DNA of 64,000 nt, from assembly GCF_001510665.1 (NCBI RefSeq), contig NZ_LMTI01000002.1, forward strand, positions 642,044 through 706,043, read 5' to 3'. This document shows positions 1-8,897 of this stretch, one piece after another (the stretch's first letter is position 1; every line of letters begins with the position of its first letter). The stretch comes from Bacillus sp. FJAT-27445 (GTDB lineage Bacteria; Bacillota; Bacilli; Bacillales; Cytobacillaceae). The translations under genes were made by a program, and so were the position numbers. The notes under the pieces were generated by a model. That model saw nothing but the letters and a program-made list of their open reading frames with translations, did not search any database and was not told the origin of the DNA.

Positions 1-226
1 CAAGGACGCCTTGGTGCAGTTCGATGCCAAGATAATTGATTTCTGGATTTGCTTCAGCCATACCGGTTACGAACCTTCCTTTACCAGTTCCAACTTCAAT
101 ATGGAGAGGGTTTTCATTGCCAAACACTTCATGCCATTTGCCTTTGTGTTCTTCTGGGGCTGCTATGCAATAGTGCGGGTATTGCCGGATTTTTTCCGCG
201 GCCCATGGTTTATTACGAAATCTCAT
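1..226 (-). CDS. trmB: tRNA (guanine-N7-)-methyltransferase, N-terminal part (cut by window edge)
   Basis: Only the first 75 codons lie in the window; the rest runs off the left edge. The protein begins [19 protein letters not shown] and carries the SAM-binding motif [12 protein letters not shown] near residues 42-52, both typical of Bacillus TrmB (YtmQ). TrmB uses SAM to make m7G46 in the variable loop of tRNAs. The ATG is preceded by a GGGAGTG-like binding site. It is transcribed away from ytzH, the usual Bacillus neighbour. The family is certain; nothing can be said about the C-terminus. Confidence 0.93.
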   Translation of the reverse strand, partial: MRFRNKPWAAEKIRQYPHYCIAAPEEHKGKWHEVFGNENPLHIEVGTGKGRFVTGMAEANPEINYLGIELHQGVL

Positions 227-403
227 ACGTACACTCCCATTTTCTCACCCAGCTGGACGCCATATGGCCTTTTAAGGACATTGGCTGAACAGGCCAGGTA
301 TTTCTCAATGCCAAATTTCACATGCTTTCTTATTTTTATCATGAACCCTTTTGGCTTGCAAGCTGTTCTGGCAAAATCCGCCTGCCTTTCACCTGTATAA
401 ACG

Positions 404-442
404 ATAAGAGGAATCCATAACCTAGTCATGGATTCCTCTTAT
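404..442. other. Perfect 15-bp inverted repeat in the trmB-ytzH divergent region
   Basis: ATAAGAGGAATCCAT at 404-418 pairs exactly with ATGGATTCCTCTTAT at 428-442 across a 9-base loop. Neither side has a proper T-tract, so it is not a clean terminator. It lies between divergent genes, where a terminator would not be expected. It could be an operator or an mRNA leader hairpin for trmB; the function is unknown. Confidence 0.6.
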
Positions 443-497
443 TAGCACCCTTAAAAAGAGGGGGTAAATGATGGATACAGCGGAAAGGATGATTTAA

Positions 498-785
498 ATG
501 CCATTAAACAATCAGGACAAGGCTACTGTCCTAAGGGATATTTTGAGCAGCCATCAGACTGACTGCTGCGGGTCGGTAGCGGAATGCGAACAGGTCGAGC
601 GGCTTGTTAAATCGCTGATGGCTCAAACTGGCATTAACCAAAATGTAAAAGGAGTTCTTCAGGAAATTTATGAATATGGCCAGCATGGCGCCCAAAGTGC
701 CGACCTTGACTCCCATATTCAAACAAACCAAGGCCGCCTTTCAAATTGGCTTGACGATATCGACCAATTTTCCGGACAATTATAA
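498..785 (+). CDS. ytzH: YtzH-like small protein
   Basis: A 95-residue soluble protein matching the Bacillus-specific YtzH family, with the N-terminal LNNQDKATVLRDIL stretch and the internal CCGSVAECEQ segment. No signal peptide, membrane segment or catalytic motif is seen; it looks mostly helical. The ATG at 498 follows GGAAAGGATG. Its position between trmB and ytmP is conserved in Bacillus, which supports the assignment, but the family has no known function. It converges with ytmP and overlaps its end by six bases. Confidence 0.85.
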   Translation: MPLNNQDKATVLRDILSSHQTDCCGSVAECEQVERLVKSLMAQTGINQNVKGVLQEIYEYGQHGAQSADLDSHIQTNQGRLSNWLDDIDQFSGQL

Positions 786-1553
786 AAGGCCTGTGAGGAA
801 ATCCGTCCATTTGTTCATTTCCTCGAAACGGCCTCTTCTTTTATGCCACTGGATAGACTCGATTGCCTGGGCGGCCACATACCATTTCATTCGCCGCTTT
901 AACTGCTCTGTCAGTTTAGTACCATAGCGGTTCAGCCATTCCTCCCAGTCCTCCTCGGGAATGTACCAGTAGAGTAACATTCCCAGGTCAATCGCCGGGT
1001 CTCCTACCATCGCGCCATCCCAGTCGATTAAATACAGGCGGCTGTCTTCTCCGAGCAGCCAATTGTTATGGTTTACATCGCAATGGCAGACCACATATTC
1101 ATGGAAGTGAATATTTCCGACTTCCTTTTTTAAAAACATGTTCGCCTGCTGGACTTCAGGCATTTCAGCAACCCCTGGATCAAGGCCCTTCTCCAGCTTC
1201 GCAAGCATCTTCTCTGGAAGAACAGGCGCCTTACCTAGCCTGCGGAGCATCAATAACATCGCCTCGGAGCGGTGAATTTTCTTTAAAAGCTTCGCGACCC
1301 GCTCTTGTGCCATTTCATGAGGTTCCAGTTCTCGGCCGCTTTTCCATTGCTGGGCTGTAATCACATCGCCATTTTCAAGCCTCTTTGTCCAGACAAGCTT
1401 GGGTACGATACCTTCCGCGGAAAGGACCGCAAGGAATGGTGATGAATTCCGCTTCAAAAAAAGCCTTTGCTCATGGTGCGTAGCAAAAAAAGCTTTCCCC
1501 GTGGCTCCCCCGGCGGGGGTAATTTCCCAGTCTTCCCCTAATAGATAGTCCAA
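780..1553 (-). CDS. ytmP: YtmP, aminoglycoside phosphotransferase/choline kinase-like protein
   Basis: A 257-residue cytosolic protein of the APH/choline kinase fold. The catalytic loop reads HCDVNHNNWLLG (about residues 157-168) and the metal-binding segment LIDWDGAMVGDPAIDLG follows about 10 residues later, so the kinase core looks intact. The start is TTG at 1553, placed by the AGGTGA site seven bases upstream. The natural substrate of YtmP is not established; resistance to an antibiotic should not be assumed. It lies downstream of the pulA terminator, so it probably has its own promoter in the 1554-1650 region. Confidence 0.88.
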   Translation of the reverse strand: MDYLLGEDWEITPAGGATGKAFFATHHEQRLFLKRNSSPFLAVLSAEGIVPKLVWTKRLENGDVITAQQWKSGRELEPHEMAQERVAKLLKKIHRSEAMLLMLRRLGKAPVLPEKMLAKLEKGLDPGVAEMPEVQQANMFLKKEVGNIHFHEYVVCHCDVNHNNWLLGEDSRLYLIDWDGAMVGDPAIDLGMLLYWYIPEEDWEEWLNRYGTKLTEQLKRRMKWYVAAQAIESIQWHKRRGRFEEMNKWTDFLTGLL

Positions 1554-1648
1554 AATTAGTCACCTACAGTTTGTCCGGCAGCCATCGGTTTTTGTTCCCG
1601 GATCTATTTTGCCAAAGTCTAAAGTTAGAATGAAATCGTTAAATTCTC

Positions 1649-1692
1649 AGTAGAAAGAAAAAGACAGCTATTGCCAATTCAATAGCTATCTT
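1649..1692 (-). terminator. Intrinsic terminator downstream of pulA
   Basis: A 13-bp stem (1661-1673 with 1680-1692, loop CCAATT) is followed on the minus strand by TTTTTCTTTCT. It lies about 135 bases past the pulA stop and before ytmP. Confidence 0.85.
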
Positions 1693-1826
1693 ATAAATTT
1701 TATCCCTTTTCGCCATTTTTCGTCAAGGGGATGAATGAAAAAATCCTTTGTCTTAAAAATTATTGTCTGTTTTTGGCCGGTTGCCGGACACTTTCTTCCA
1801 GTGGATCCACCCTCGCTTCATAGCCT

Positions 1827-3968
1827 TCACAGTTTCAAAAGGACCATGATGCTGACTGGTTCCAATATGGCATTATCGCCTTGCTCTATGGTCCGTAGCG
1901 GTTTGGATCCGGCATGGAGATCATCGGCCAGGACGTGCCAATCACCAGCGGGCAGCTGGATATGGTGGATAAATGCGGTAGGGTTAACCAGAAGAACGGC
2001 CTCCCCCTCCTGCCATTCATCTTTGAACAGAAAACCAATCAGGGGGTGTGGCAGGCCTAAATCGGCTAGTACCGTTCCAATTTGTTCCGTACTTCTCATC
2101 CTAAAACAGGATAGCATCCTCCTGATCTCGATGACTCCTTTTATATAACGGACATTTTCTGAATTGTTAGCCCCTCGTTCCCAATCAAGCCAATTTATGC
2201 TGTCAGGAGACTTATAGCTGTTACCCTCCCCGGCTTTTGTCCGAAAAAATTCCTGGCCGCTGTGCAGGAAAGGAATTCCCTGGGATAGGATGACAAGGCT
2301 GGTCGCCAGGCGGTGGCATTTCCTTTTCAAAAGCTCGCCAGATTCGCCAAGGCAAGCCTCCAGCTTATCCCAAAGGGTATGATTGTCATGCGACTCAACA
2401 TAATTGACGGATTTTCCCGGTTCGCTAAAAAGTGCTTGCCCTGAAAATAAACCGACACTGCCCGCGATTACTTCCTTAGCCTGGTCCGCGTACATTCCGT
2501 TTCCGAGGGCATAGCCCCGTTCATAAAGGTTGAAGGTGCTCCCTTTGATTGTATCCCGGAAGCGGTCGTTGAACTGGCCGATTGATGGCAGCAGGAGCTG
2601 GTTACGAATTGTCGCTTTCTCACCGGGAGGGAGAGGGGTATTGAGTTCCCAGCCTTCCCCGATGATCAGCATTCCCGGTTTAATGCTGTCGCAAATTTTG
2701 CGGATTTCATTTACCGTTTGAACATCCAGGATTCCCATTAAATCGAAACGGAACCCGTCAATATTATAATCCTCCACCCAATAACGGATCGACTCGAGAA
2801 TAAATTTCCTTGCCATCATGCGCTCGGATGCAAAGTCATTGCCGACTCCTGTTCCATCCGAAGGGAGCCCATTTTCGTTGTAGCGGAAATAATAGGCTGG
2901 AACGATGTTTTCAAACGAGGATTGCTCCCTAATGTATACATGGTTATAGACTACATCCATGATGACCCTAAGGCCTACCCTGTGGATGGACTCGATCATC
3001 TCTTTTAAATCTCGTATTCTCGCATACGGATCCTCTGGATTACTTGAATAGCTTCCTTCCGGCACATTGAAATGCAAAGGATTGTAGCCCCAATTGTAGT
3101 CATCGCGCCACCCTGTTTCATCGACGCCGGCAAAATCGTTGAAAGGGAGAAACTCAATGTGGGTTGCCCCAAGATCCTTTACATACTGTATTCCGGTTGC
3201 ACTGCCATCAGGACCTGAAGCATCGGTTTCCGCAGCTCCTGAAAAAAGCCCTTTATTTTTTATGCCGCTGGCGGGATGGATAGTAAAATCACGAATATGC
3301 GTCTCATAAATAACTGCATCGGCCGGATGGCTGAATGTCGGTATCTCAACTTTGGGAACAGCTGTATTTTCCAGCCTTGCGACGACTCCATGCTTACCAT
3401 TGGCAGTTACAGATTTGGCATACGGGTCAACAGCTTCCCTCCACTCCTGATTAATGGACAACATGTAGGTATACCGTGCAAGCTCAAGGTCCCGGTCGAA
3501 TTCCACAGACCAGACGCCCTTTTCTCCGCGCATCATTTTCACCAGTTCAAAGTACTTCTCACCCCGCGGGAAAAGCTTCAATTTGACATTTGTGGCCGTC
3601 GGTGCCCAAACCTTGAAGGAAGTACGACCTTCACCGCATACAACGCCAAGATCATTGCCATTGTAAAAAAATTCACGATCGAATTCGTTTGTTCGAATGA
3701 CCGCGCCAATCTGAACGTCCGTCCTGCAGCCTGCACCACAAACAATCCAATTGTCAGAGCCGAATGGATAAACACCTGAAAATGTACAGGTAAACTTTAT
3801 ATGCCCTTCGATTTCCTGTCGGTCATTAATAGAGAGTTTTTCCTCTCCCAGGCTGTTCTCAAGAATAAAATAGGAGGGCTCGGTTCCCCGAATGGGCAAT
3901 GGCAGCAAAACCGTGATGCAATTCATCCCGTCCAAGTATGCAAAAAATGTCCGTTTAATGGATTCCAT
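1827..3968 (-). CDS. pulA: Type I pullulanase
   Basis: About 713 residues. It cleaves alpha-1,6 branches in pullulan, glycogen or maltodextrins. An N-terminal domain and a CBM48-like segment (around FKVWAPTATNVKL) precede the GH13 barrel. Visible motifs are YNWGYNP (a variant of the type I pullulanase signature YNWGYDP), DVVYNH, GFRFDLMGILD with the nucleophile Asp, IGEGWEL with the acid/base Glu, and VESHDNHTLWD. There is no signal peptide, so it is intracellular like B. subtilis AmyX. The ATG at 3968 is preferred over a GTG nine bases upstream because AAGGGGTGA sits correctly before it. The 5' end overlaps the end of the lipid-kinase gene by 14 bases, suggesting coupling. Confidence 0.93.
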   Translation of the reverse strand: MESIKRTFFAYLDGMNCITVLLPLPIRGTEPSYFILENSLGEEKLSINDRQEIEGHIKFTCTFSGVYPFGSDNWIVCGAGCRTDVQIGAVIRTNEFDREFFYNGNDLGVVCGEGRTSFKVWAPTATNVKLKLFPRGEKYFELVKMMRGEKGVWSVEFDRDLELARYTYMLSINQEWREAVDPYAKSVTANGKHGVVARLENTAVPKVEIPTFSHPADAVIYETHIRDFTIHPASGIKNKGLFSGAAETDASGPDGSATGIQYVKDLGATHIEFLPFNDFAGVDETGWRDDYNWGYNPLHFNVPEGSYSSNPEDPYARIRDLKEMIESIHRVGLRVIMDVVYNHVYIREQSSFENIVPAYYFRYNENGLPSDGTGVGNDFASERMMARKFILESIRYWVEDYNIDGFRFDLMGILDVQTVNEIRKICDSIKPGMLIIGEGWELNTPLPPGEKATIRNQLLLPSIGQFNDRFRDTIKGSTFNLYERGYALGNGMYADQAKEVIAGSVGLFSGQALFSEPGKSVNYVESHDNHTLWDKLEACLGESGELLKRKCHRLATSLVILSQGIPFLHSGQEFFRTKAGEGNSYKSPDSINWLDWERGANNSENVRYIKGVIEIRRMLSCFRMRSTEQIGTVLADLGLPHPLIGFLFKDEWQEGEAVLLVNPTAFIHHIQLPAGDWHVLADDLHAGSKPLRTIEQGDNAILEPVSIMVLLKL

Positions 3969-4938
3969 TTGCCTCACCCCTTACTTCCATGTCCTCTGCC
4001 AATCCTTGCCGAGCCAAAATCCTGACGGCATGAGGAATCACCTTTATTTTTTCCGTTGTAGCCATGCCGAGGTATTCTCCATCCGCATGGAAATGTATTG
4101 GAAAGGAGGTTTGAACCGATACTACCCTTCCTCTAAACGTATGTACCTCTTTAAAATGTATATGTTTCCCCCAAAAAACACTAATAAACACCAACAATAG
4201 CTTCTTTTTTGAAAGGTGGTGGACAACCGTGACATCAAGCTCACCATCATCAGGCTTAGCCTTGGGTGAGATGATCATCCCTCCTCCATAAAACGGCTGG
4301 TTTGAAACCGTAACAAACCATGCCTGGTCAAAGATATGGTCGCGTCCGTCTATAGTCAAGCGAATCGTGGTGCGTTTATACGTTATCAATTCCTTCAGTA
4401 AAATATAAACATAAACGAGCTTACCGAGTGATATTCGGTTGAAAATGCTTTTTATCCGGGATTCATTCGCCTTTTTCGAAACGAGCGCATCAAAACCCGC
4501 TCCTGCATTGTTGATAAAAAGGGTCGTCCTGCAGTTCAGGGAAAGGGATCCACAGTCGGTTAAAGTTTCCGTTACCCCTTGATTTCGGAGGAGATCTTCC
4601 ATGGCTTCTATGGGATCGGATGCAATCTTGTATCCGCGTGAAAAGTCATTTCCCGACCCCGCTGGGATAAAACCAAAGGCAACCGATCCGGAATGCCCGA
4701 TCCCATTCAACACTTCGTGGGCAGTCCCGTCCCCGCCTACCGCGGCGACAACCGCATTCCTTCCGGCTGTCAGCTTCACTGCTTCCCTGGATAATTCAAT
4801 GGCGTGCCCACGGTATTCAGTAAAAAAAGCCCGGTATGGAATGTGAAGGCTTTTGAGCCTTTTCTCAACCTTTTTCCAAATTGCAAGGCATCTGCCGTTT
4901 CCCGCTTTGGGGTTCACGATAAAATAAAACGTTTCCAT
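3955..4938 (-). CDS. ytlR: YegS/diacylglycerol kinase-family lipid kinase (YtlR-like)
   Basis: A 327-residue DAGK-catalytic-domain protein. It starts with the nucleotide-binding strand FYFIVNPKAGNGR, followed by AVGGDGTAHEVLNG (GGDGT motif, about residues 66-79) and IPAGSGNDFSRG. The C-terminal half has the beta-sandwich pattern of the YegS/DgkB group. These enzymes phosphorylate a membrane lipid such as diacylglycerol with ATP; the true substrate of YtlR is unknown. It sits between thpR and pulA in one minus-strand run. Confidence 0.88.
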   Translation of the reverse strand: METFYFIVNPKAGNGRCLAIWKKVEKRLKSLHIPYRAFFTEYRGHAIELSREAVKLTAGRNAVVAAVGGDGTAHEVLNGIGHSGSVAFGFIPAGSGNDFSRGYKIASDPIEAMEDLLRNQGVTETLTDCGSLSLNCRTTLFINNAGAGFDALVSKKANESRIKSIFNRISLGKLVYVYILLKELITYKRTTIRLTIDGRDHIFDQAWFVTVSNQPFYGGGMIISPKAKPDDGELDVTVVHHLSKKKLLLVFISVFWGKHIHFKEVHTFRGRVVSVQTSFPIHFHADGEYLGMATTEKIKVIPHAVRILARQGLAEDMEVRGEANGIH

Positions 4939-4990
4939 CTGCCGACTCCCGTCCCCGTAAAAGTTCTTTTCTCTCTATGTATGATTTTAT

Positions 4991-5539
4991 TTAGCCGTTC
5001 AGCCTGAACTGTTTTACAGATTCATATTTAGGGGTTTTCTCCATATTTGTTCTGTAAACGACTACTTCTTCCAGCAAAAAGCCAAGGTCCAGGGGCTGAT
5101 CCGCCAAAAATTTTTGATTGAAAGGACCGTTGCCCTCCCAATTCCTCGCAAGTGTTACATGGGGAGCGAACGGCCTCTTCTCCAATTGGAAACCAGCTTC
5201 TTCACAGTTTGTAAAAACACGGTTTCTTAGCTCCCCCAACTCAACGCTGTTTAAAAGCCCAGCCCAAAACACCCTTGGGCTATCTTTTTGTCCGAAAGTC
5301 CCAAGACCTGTCAGCTCCAAGGAGAACGCCTTCATTCCCTGAATGGCACTCTCCACCAATTGGCTTGCCTTTTCCAATTTAGCTTCAGGTGCATTCCCGA
5401 GGAAAGCAAGTGTTATATGCAAATCCTCGTGATGGACCCAGCGCCGGAATGGATGCAGTCTTTTCAGCTCTTCAATCCTGTTTTTCATTGCAAGCTTCGT
5501 CTCTTCTGGAATCCTTGCCGCAAAAAAATAATGGCTCAT
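4991..5539 (-). CDS. thpR: RNA 2',3'-cyclic phosphodiesterase
   Basis: A 182-residue 2H phosphoesterase. The two catalytic H-x-T/S-x motifs are visible as HITLAFLG (about residue 42) and HVTLARN (about residue 127). ThpR/LigT enzymes open 2',3'-cyclic phosphates at RNA ends; in Bacillus this locus is ytlP. The ATG at 5539 (MSHYFFAARIPEE) is preferred because AAGGATGG lies just upstream; another in-frame ATG exists at 5548. It is the first gene of the thpR-ytlR-pulA run, separated from dat by a terminator. Confidence 0.9.
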   Translation of the reverse strand: MSHYFFAARIPEETKLAMKNRIEELKRLHPFRRWVHHEDLHITLAFLGNAPEAKLEKASQLVESAIQGMKAFSLELTGLGTFGQKDSPRVFWAGLLNSVELGELRNRVFTNCEEAGFQLEKRPFAPHVTLARNWEGNGPFNQKFLADQPLDLGFLLEEVVVYRTNMEKTPKYESVKQFRLNG

Positions 5540-5605
5540 TTTATCCATCCTTTTAATCTATTTTAGCAAAACATCCCCATTTAAGGGGAAACATTCCTTA
5601 TCATC

Positions 5606-5643
5606 GGAAAAATCAGGGCCGCCCATACATCATGGGCAGCCCT
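5606..5643 (-). terminator. Terminator downstream of dat
   Basis: A stem of about 12 bp (5614-5626 with 5632-5643, loop ACATC) is followed on the minus strand by GATTTTTCC, between the dat stop and thpR start. Confidence 0.8.
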
Positions 5644-5676
5644 TTCTAACAAGCTCTGTTTCTTAAAGAGCCTTGC

Positions 5677-6543
5677 TTATATATTTTCACCAAGCTTTCC
5701 GCATTGCCTTTCTATTTCCTGCTCGAAGAGGGATTGAAGCGCTTTGGTTACAGGCCCAGGCTTGCCGTTTCCAACTGGCTGGCCGCCTGCCTCCACGACA
5801 GGAGTAATTTCCGAGGTTGTACTGCCAACCGCAATCTCATCGGCCGATTTCAATTCCGCAATAGAAAACTCTTTTTCTACAAATGGGATGCCATTTTCAA
5901 GGCACAATTTTTCGAGCGTCTGCCTTGTAATACCATTAAGGATCAAGTTGTTGGCCGGGTGGGTATAAACCGTTCCGTCCTTGATGATGAATATATTAGA
6001 GGAGCTTCCTTCCGTAACTTTATCTCCCCTGTGAAGGATGGCTTCGTAGCAGCCAGCTTCGGCTGCTTTTTGTTTTGCCAGAATGTTGCCGAGCAAATTC
6101 AGGCTTTTGATGTCGCAGCGCAGCCAACGGATGTCCTCAGCCAGTATTGTTTTAACTCCGGAAGCAAGATTTTTCGATGGGCGCGGCATGTCCCTTGTAT
6201 ATGCGACAAGCGTCTGGGCGACCCCAGCCGGCGGAAACGCATGGTTCCTCGGCGATGTTCCCCTTGTTACTTGCATGTAGACAATCCCTGTCCCAATGCC
6301 ATTCTTCTCGATTAACGCGGTAAAAAGGTTTTCCAGCTCTGCAATCGTCCATCCAAGCTTCATGCCGATTTTTTCCGCGCTCGAGACAAGGCGCTCCAAG
6401 TGCTCGCTGGCAGTGAACATTTTCCCGTTATAGACGCGAATTACCTCGTAAACTCCATCTCCGAATTGATAGCCACGGTCTTCAACGTCAATTTTCGCCT
6501 CTTGCCTAGTGATGAATTCTCCATTTAAAACTACATATTCCAT
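5677..6543 (-). CDS. dat: D-amino-acid transaminase (D-alanine aminotransferase)
   Basis: A 288-residue PLP enzyme of fold type IV. It interconverts D-alanine and 2-oxoglutarate with pyruvate and D-glutamate, supplying D-amino acids for the wall. The start MEYVVLNGEF and EDRGYQFGDGVYEVIR are typical of Dat. The Schiff-base lysine is in DIKSLNLLGN (Lys146), and the cofactor phosphate-binding region EGSSSNIFI follows. GGAGGAAAATAT precedes the ATG. It starts 14 bases after pepV, so the two are probably cotranscribed; peptide breakdown by PepV may supply amino acids, which is inference. Confidence 0.95.
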   Translation of the reverse strand: MEYVVLNGEFITRQEAKIDVEDRGYQFGDGVYEVIRVYNGKMFTASEHLERLVSSAEKIGMKLGWTIAELENLFTALIEKNGIGTGIVYMQVTRGTSPRNHAFPPAGVAQTLVAYTRDMPRPSKNLASGVKTILAEDIRWLRCDIKSLNLLGNILAKQKAAEAGCYEAILHRGDKVTEGSSSNIFIIKDGTVYTHPANNLILNGITRQTLEKLCLENGIPFVEKEFSIAELKSADEIAVGSTTSEITPVVEAGGQPVGNGKPGPVTKALQSLFEQEIERQCGKLGENI

Positions 6544-6557
6544 ATATTTTCCTCCGT

Positions 6558-7982
6558 TTACTCTTCCCGGGCCAACTCATAAATTGCCTGGGCATAGATT
6601 GCTGCGGACCTAAGTAGATCTTCGATAAACATGTATTCATCCTTTTGATGGGCAATATCCGGCCTCCCTGGGAAGAGAGGGCCGAAAGCGACGCCGGATT
6701 TAAGCGACCTTGCATACGTACCGCCGCCAATCGCAATCAATTCCGCAGGATCGCCAGTCTGCTCCTCGTAAACCTTTTTAAGCACCTGGATAAGGAAATC
6801 ATTTTCATCCACATGATGAGGGTTTGAATTGGTGAACTTGCCAATATGAAAGCCGTTTCCCTGTAAAACAGGCTGCATTTTCACTTTTATGTCGTCCATC
6901 TTTGCCGTAACCGGATAGCGAAGGTTCAGGCCAAGCCTTCCGCCTTCTTCCTTTTTATAGGCAAGCTTGCCCACATTAATTGTCAGTTCCCCGGAAATAT
7001 CGTCACGGTAAGCGACCCCCAGCCTGCTGCCCCTGGAATCCTTGAAGAAGTAGTTCGAAACAAACCCGAAATAATGCTTTGCCCTTGAATCTGTATCAAG
7101 AGATGAAATGAATTCGGCCAAATATAAGCCCGCATTCTTGCCGTTCTCCGGCTCCATCCCATGCGCTGATACTCCCTTTACCTCAAGGATTGTTTCGCCG
7201 GCATCCACATAATAATTTTTCTCTAGCCCGTGCTGGTCCATGAATTCAAGGAACTTCTGCATAATTTCTGTTTCGCAGTTATGTACAAGAAGTCCAGCTT
7301 TCGCAAAATCCGGCACCATATTGTATCTGCGGCCGGATTCAAACCGGAGTACTTCAACTTGTCCGTTTTCCCCTTCTTCCGCAGTTGATGTTTCCTGTAC
7401 AAGGTCAAAGTCGGAAATTCCCTTCTCCGCGTTAATAATCGGGAAATCCGCGTCAGGCGCAAAACCAAGGCCAGGCATTTCTTCTGTTTTAAAATAACGG
7501 TCCACACAGCGCCAATCGCTCTCTTCATCTGTACCTATAATCATCCGCACTCGCTTCTTTAACGGCAAGCCCAGCTCTTTTACAATTTTCATGCCGTAAT
7601 AGGCAGCCATTGTCGGTCCCTTATCATCAAGGGCTCCGCGCGCATATATTTTCCCATCCCGGATTTCGGCTGAGTAGGCATCGCTTGTCCAACCATCACC
7701 TTCAGGAACAACATCAACATGGCAAAGAATGCCCACTAGTTCCTTGCCTTTGCCCATTTCAATATGCCCGGCAAGATTGTCTGTATTTTTTACTGTAAAG
7801 CCATCTTTTTCGCCAAGGTTCAGCATAAAGTCAAGGGCTTCCTTGATTCCTTGGCCAAGCGGAGCCTCGAGTGAATCGGCTTCCTCGTCCAGGACGCTTT
7901 TAATCTGCAAAAGCTTCCGTGTATCCTCCAGGAGATTGTCCTTTCTTTTCTCAACTTCTTCCAACCAATTGACATTACCCAT
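6558..7982 (-). CDS. pepV: Dipeptidase PepV (M20 zinc peptidase)
   Basis: A 474-residue cytosolic M20 metallopeptidase that splits dipeptides. Metal-ligand motifs are CHVDVVPEGDGW (His88, Asp90), GALDDKGP (Asp119) and GTDEESDWRC; the C-terminal SAHGMEPENGKNAG segment is typical of the PepV lid domain. The ATG at 7982 is chosen because GGGAGG lies seven bases upstream; an ATG at 7997 would put this site inside the gene. It is followed closely by dat. Confidence 0.94.
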   Translation of the reverse strand: MGNVNWLEEVEKRKDNLLEDTRKLLQIKSVLDEEADSLEAPLGQGIKEALDFMLNLGEKDGFTVKNTDNLAGHIEMGKGKELVGILCHVDVVPEGDGWTSDAYSAEIRDGKIYARGALDDKGPTMAAYYGMKIVKELGLPLKKRVRMIIGTDEESDWRCVDRYFKTEEMPGLGFAPDADFPIINAEKGISDFDLVQETSTAEEGENGQVEVLRFESGRRYNMVPDFAKAGLLVHNCETEIMQKFLEFMDQHGLEKNYYVDAGETILEVKGVSAHGMEPENGKNAGLYLAEFISSLDTDSRAKHYFGFVSNYFFKDSRGSRLGVAYRDDISGELTINVGKLAYKKEEGGRLGLNLRYPVTAKMDDIKVKMQPVLQGNGFHIGKFTNSNPHHVDENDFLIQVLKKVYEEQTGDPAELIAIGGGTYARSLKSGVAFGPLFPGRPDIAHQKDEYMFIEDLLRSAAIYAQAIYELAREE

Positions 7983-8392
7983 TAGAAAACCTCCCAATAC
8001 AGTATATGGGAATCGCCCATAAATTAAGACTTTCCTTATGGCACTAATCTTACCAGTAAATTTTTTAAAAACGAAGTAATTGGTGGTTGAAAAAATAAAA
8101 AAGTATCTTTACCTAAATATTCAATTTTTCCCCCTTTTCTCAAGTTAATATCAAAAAATGAATAAAAAAATGAATTTTTTATATGATTTCCGAATATTCC
8201 ATATGAATTTTTCATAAATATTTTGTAAATTTTCTGTTTTAGGTAGAAATCCTGTGGAAAGAGGGATACAATATAGGCAATTACATGTTTTGGAAGGGAG
8301 TGGCTGCTTGGAAAGGATTTCATAATGGATCTTAACCGGCCGCCGTCTGAAGGATATGCCAATGGGTTGAAAAATGGATAGGGAGTGGTTTT
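7983..8392. other. AT-rich intergenic region, pepV-ytzE
   Basis: This 410-bp stretch between divergent pepV and ytzE is strongly AT-rich and must carry both promoters. I see no convincing gene. A minus-strand reading frame at 8036-8362 lacks a binding site and family resemblance. No clear operator was found. Confidence 0.6.
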
Positions 8393-8614
8393 TTGAAACC
8401 TTCGACTAACCGTATGTTAAACCGCATCAAGTGTATCTACATGTTCATCTCAAAGAACGGTACTGTGACCACACAGGACCTAGTAGAGGAATTCGGCATC
8501 ACTCCACGTACCATTCAACGAGATTTAAACGTCCTGGCCTATAATGACCTTGTCCAAAGCACAAGCAGAGGTAAATGGACCACCACACAAAAAAGAGTAA
8601 AAATGTCCTCATAG
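8393..8614 (+). CDS. ytzE: DeoR-type HTH protein YtzE (DNA-binding domain only)
   Basis: A 73-residue protein that is almost entirely a DeoR-family winged helix: the helix-turn-helix is in NGTVTTQDLVEEFGITPRTI followed by QRDLNVLAYNDLV. The sugar-phosphate sensor domain of full DeoR regulators is absent, as in B. subtilis YtzE, so this is the family's normal length, not a truncation. GGGAGTGGTTTT precedes the start codon. It is likely a DNA-binding regulator with unknown target and no visible ligand domain. It is monocistronic, closed by a strong terminator. Confidence 0.88.
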   Translation: MKPSTNRMLNRIKCIYMFISKNGTVTTQDLVEEFGITPRTIQRDLNVLAYNDLVQSTSRGKWTTTQKRVKMSS

Positions 8615-8623
8615 AAACATGGG

Positions 8624-8654
8624 AAACCGCCTGGATATGGCGGTTTCTTTTTTA
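8624..8654 (+). terminator. Terminator of ytzE
   Basis: GAAACCGCC (8624-8632) pairs with GGCGGTTTC (8640-8648), followed by six T. Confidence 0.95.
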
Positions 8655-8657
8655 TTG

Positions 8658-8695
8658 AAGCAGTGAAGCAGTGAAGCAGGGGACGTATTGCTTCG
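8658..8695. repeat. 8-bp tandem repeat and short palindrome
   Basis: GAAGCAGT occurs twice in tandem and then as GAAGCAGG (8658-8681). The last copy forms a palindrome with TGCTTC at 8690-8695 around GGGGACGTAT. The rest of 8696-8850 holds nothing recognisable. Confidence 0.6.
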
Positions 8696-8852
8696 TTTTT
8701 TTCGTTGGAGGACTTTGGCACAAAAAAACCGGCGGCAGGATTACTATGGGCACGTATTTTTTTGACGACTAACCGCGTTTTGGAGAGATTTTGTTACTCA
8801 TTGGGGCTTTGCGTAGCAACTAAACCGATTTTGCACTTTTGTTGTCACGCAC

Positions 8853-8892
8853 CCAAAAAAAACGGCCGGCGGAAGTCATCCTTCCCCGGCCG
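8853..8892 (-). terminator. Terminator of the pseudouridine synthase gene
   Basis: A GC-rich stem of about 12 bp with one bulge (8863-8875 with 8880-8892, loop TCAT) is followed on the minus strand by eight T. It starts five bases after the stop codon. Confidence 0.93.
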
Positions 8893-8897
8893 CTCTT

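Noticed and set aside
223..429. 68-codon minus-strand frame upstream of trmB, ending in an ATGA overlap with trmB
   Set aside because: Its ATG lies in the perfect inverted repeat at 404-442, there is no binding site and the peptide resembles nothing.
8036..8362. 108-codon minus-strand frame in the pepV-ytzE gap
   Set aside because: No binding site, very AT-rich, odd composition; looks like chance in low-GC DNA.
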